Source: Lachnospiraceae bacterium (GTDB taxonomy: Bacteria; Bacillota; Clostridia; Lachnospirales; Lachnospiraceae). Taken from it: 64,000 nt of DNA. The stretch spans positions 62,001 to 126,000 of the forward strand of contig JAJQBC010000069.1 of assembly GCA_021203465.1 (NCBI GenBank), given 5' to 3'. A program made the position numbers and the translations under genes. Under the pieces are notes generated by a model. The model was not told the origin of the DNA and ran no database searches. It was given only the letters and a program-made list of their open reading frames with translations. Shown here one piece after another: positions 62,876 through 64,000 of the stretch; the first letter of the stretch is position 1, and each line of letters begins with the position of its first letter.

Positions 62876-63610
62876 TCACCGGCAGCACAGTTCTGAAACA
62901 ACCGCCATCTTTTTTCTGCAATCCATACGGATCTGTGCGATCCACGCCTCGGCCTCCCCGAGCTCCCGGAACCTTGCCGCCTGACTGCTCTCATCCGGAC
63001 TTAAGCCTTCCATGATTCTCCGATTCTTCTGAGATTCTCTGTCCAGAAGAGAAAGGAGTACCTGCGGTGAACGCTGGATCACAACCCTGCCGAAATACAG
63101 CTCTGCCGGAGTCATTCTTTTCACCACTTTTCCCTGTACCGCCCGGAACATCGGATAATACTTTCCATCCTCGAAGACAATATCCTCATCCGTGATACCG
63201 TATTCATGCGCTTCCAGCCAGCCGCGCACCAGATGAATTTCCGACTGCGGTTGCAACACCAGCTCCGATACAGAACCCAGAAGCTACACGCCGCCCTCCA
63301 GAATCCTCCTCATCAACTGTCCGCCCATCCCGGCGATCACGACCGTATCCGCCTCATCCGACTGAAAACGCGAAAGGCCGTCGGACAGCCGCGTCTCAAC
63401 CTGCCTACTGAGCCCCGCCGCGCGAATGTGTTCACCGGCTCGCAAAAGCGGTCCCTCGTTCACATCCGCAGCGATCGCGGACGGAATCCGTCCTGCCTGC
63501 ACAAGTGCGATCGGAAGGTACGCATGATCCGTGCCGATATCGGCCAGACGGTTTCCTTTCGTCACGTAGCAGCCCAGCCGCTCCAGCCTCTTCGACAGCC
63601 TAACCTGCAT
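62876..63610 (-). pseudogene. trmK: tRNA (adenine-22-N1)-methyltransferase TrmK, interrupted by an in-frame TAG
   Basis: The product would be a 243-residue SAM enzyme. The N-terminal domain starts MQVRLSKRLERLGCYV with the SAM loop LADIGTDHAYLPIALVQAGR and VIAGMGGQLMRRILEGG. A single TAG at 63284-63286 interrupts the frame, which then resumes with LLGSVSELVLQPQSEIHLVR, matching the family's LILQPN segment, and runs to the normal end. In B. subtilis TrmK this place is the loop after GMGGALIAHILEAG. The first part alone would lack the C-terminal helical domain. The ATG at 63610 has GGAGAACAGG upstream. Confidence 0.88.
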
Positions 63611-64000
63611 CCTGTTCTCCTCATAATATGTATTCAGAGCAAGCTGTCCGTAACTCCTTTTTCCCACACATAACCATCTCCCTTCCAAAAGCATTGAAAA
63701 ATCAAGCAATAACTAGTTTTGTCTTAAATACAAAACCATAGAGAGAATGTGGGAAAGCCGATAAAACTGATCTCTCTGTTTATCGCTAAAATACTTCTAA
63801 ATATTAATATAGGCGGGCAATATAGTTTTGTCTTAATTACCCCGCCTACACATAATAATTATACCATACCAGTTTTATGAAAGCAATGAAATAGTTTATA
63901 TCAGTTTAGAGTTCATTGGCCTCCTGCCAAGGCAAACAGGGCAACCGCAACCATTGCTGCGCGATGCTATTGTTGCCCTCCATTCATGACCATTCTCACA
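63611..64000. other. AT-rich gene-free region upstream of trmK
   Basis: No gene is supported. The 14-bp sequence TAGTTTTGTCTTAA occurs twice (63714-63727 and 63823-63836). TAGGCGGG (63810-63817) pairs with CCCGCCTA (63841-63848), enclosing the second copy. AGAGAGA/TCTCTCT form another possible hairpin at about 63742-63777, and GGGCAAC/GTTGCCC a third near the window end. The base composition differs strongly from the rest of the window. It may be a terminator and promoter region or a border of a mobile or intergenic repeat. Confidence 0.4.

Noticed and set aside
60392-62896. 834-residue plus-strand ORF opposite the nucleoside kinase and nif3 genes
   Set aside because: A shadow frame: Arg/His/Leu-rich, no recognisable motifs, and antisense to two conserved proteins.
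8105-63610. Reassignment of TAG to an amino acid, suggested by in-frame TAG codons in the sigma factor and trmK
   Set aside because: TAG ends at least eleven intact genes here (at 4015, 11103, 14280, 27911, 38167, 48480, 51539, 53176, 53682, 55914 and 57617), with protein ends matching their families. A changed code is therefore not supported.

Overview
The window is 64 kb of a chromosome with roughly 55-58% G+C (estimated by eye), read here as a strictly anaerobic Clostridia genome, most like the Lachnospiraceae. The grounds are pyruvate:ferredoxin oxidoreductase, an anaerobic (glycyl-radical) ribonucleotide reductase, the paired GlgC/GlgD glycogen enzymes, a meso-diaminopimelate-type MurE, PASTA-domain serine/threonine kinase signalling, strong AGGAGG ribosome binding sites and very dense, mostly minus-strand gene packing. 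No rRNA, tRNA, CRISPR array, phage or insertion sequence was recognised.

Layout. 1-8.7 kb (minus): the N-terminal third of NifJ, an ABC importer of the tryptophan/tyrosine TrpXYZ type behind a hairpin-rich leader, an FAD-dependent dehydrogenase, a Nudix hydrolase, a DUF4349 lipoprotein, and a membrane anti-sigma-like protein with an ECF sigma factor interrupted by an in-frame TAG. 8.8-15.5 kb: a GyrA/ParC plus GyrB/ParE pair, then GlgC-GlgD. 15.6-21.4 kb: NrdD, a 655-bp gap filled by a giant imperfect inverted repeat, and a CsoR-CopA copper operon with two CsoR-type operators. 21.6-22.9 kb (plus): a membrane-anchored FKBP-like protein broken by a -1 frameshift at an A7 tract. 22.9-27.7 kb: a Gld-like ABC operon plus a DUF4340 protein. 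27.9-33.2 kb: PurC, a glycosyltransferase with a MarR-like C-terminus, YbaK and a two-component system. 33.4-38.2 kb (plus): a MacB/FtsX-type exporter and a lipoprotein with YhgE/Pip-like repeats, followed by a convergent cysteine hydrolase. 39.0-40.8 kb (plus): rpsB-tsf. 40.8-57.4 kb (minus): PepSY protein, a second two-component system, and the conserved run murE-priA-def-fmt-(YugP-like peptidase)-rsmB-rlmN-prpC-prkC-rsgA-rpe-thiN. 57.6-64 kb (minus): carbamate kinase, RNase P RNA, exonuclease III, a PAP2-like protein, a TGS/uridine-kinase fusion, a Nif3 protein, and trmK interrupted by an in-frame TAG.

How the parts work together. Anaerobic metabolism is represented by NifJ and NrdD (with an NrdR-like box at the nrdD promoter). 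Copper defence is a self-contained CsoR-CopA unit whose pump carries a CopZ-like domain at its C-terminus, possibly also made separately from an internal start. The 44-57 kb run couples translation maturation (def, fmt, rsmB, rlmN, rsgA) to cell-wall synthesis and PASTA-kinase signalling. Two OmpR-type two-component systems each sit next to a plausible target: the MacB/FtsX exporter at 33 kb and the PepSY protein at 42 kb, the latter with an 11-bp-spaced direct repeat in front of its -10 box.

The strongest candidate for something undescribed is the roughly 506-bp imperfect palindrome at 17882-18387, with a 46-bp perfect basal arm pair and several wobble-compatible differences. Three genes (sigma factor, trmK, FKBP protein) are each broken by a single lesion. 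Since TAG ends at least eleven intact genes here, reassignment of TAG is not supported, and mutation, sequencing error or read-through remain open.
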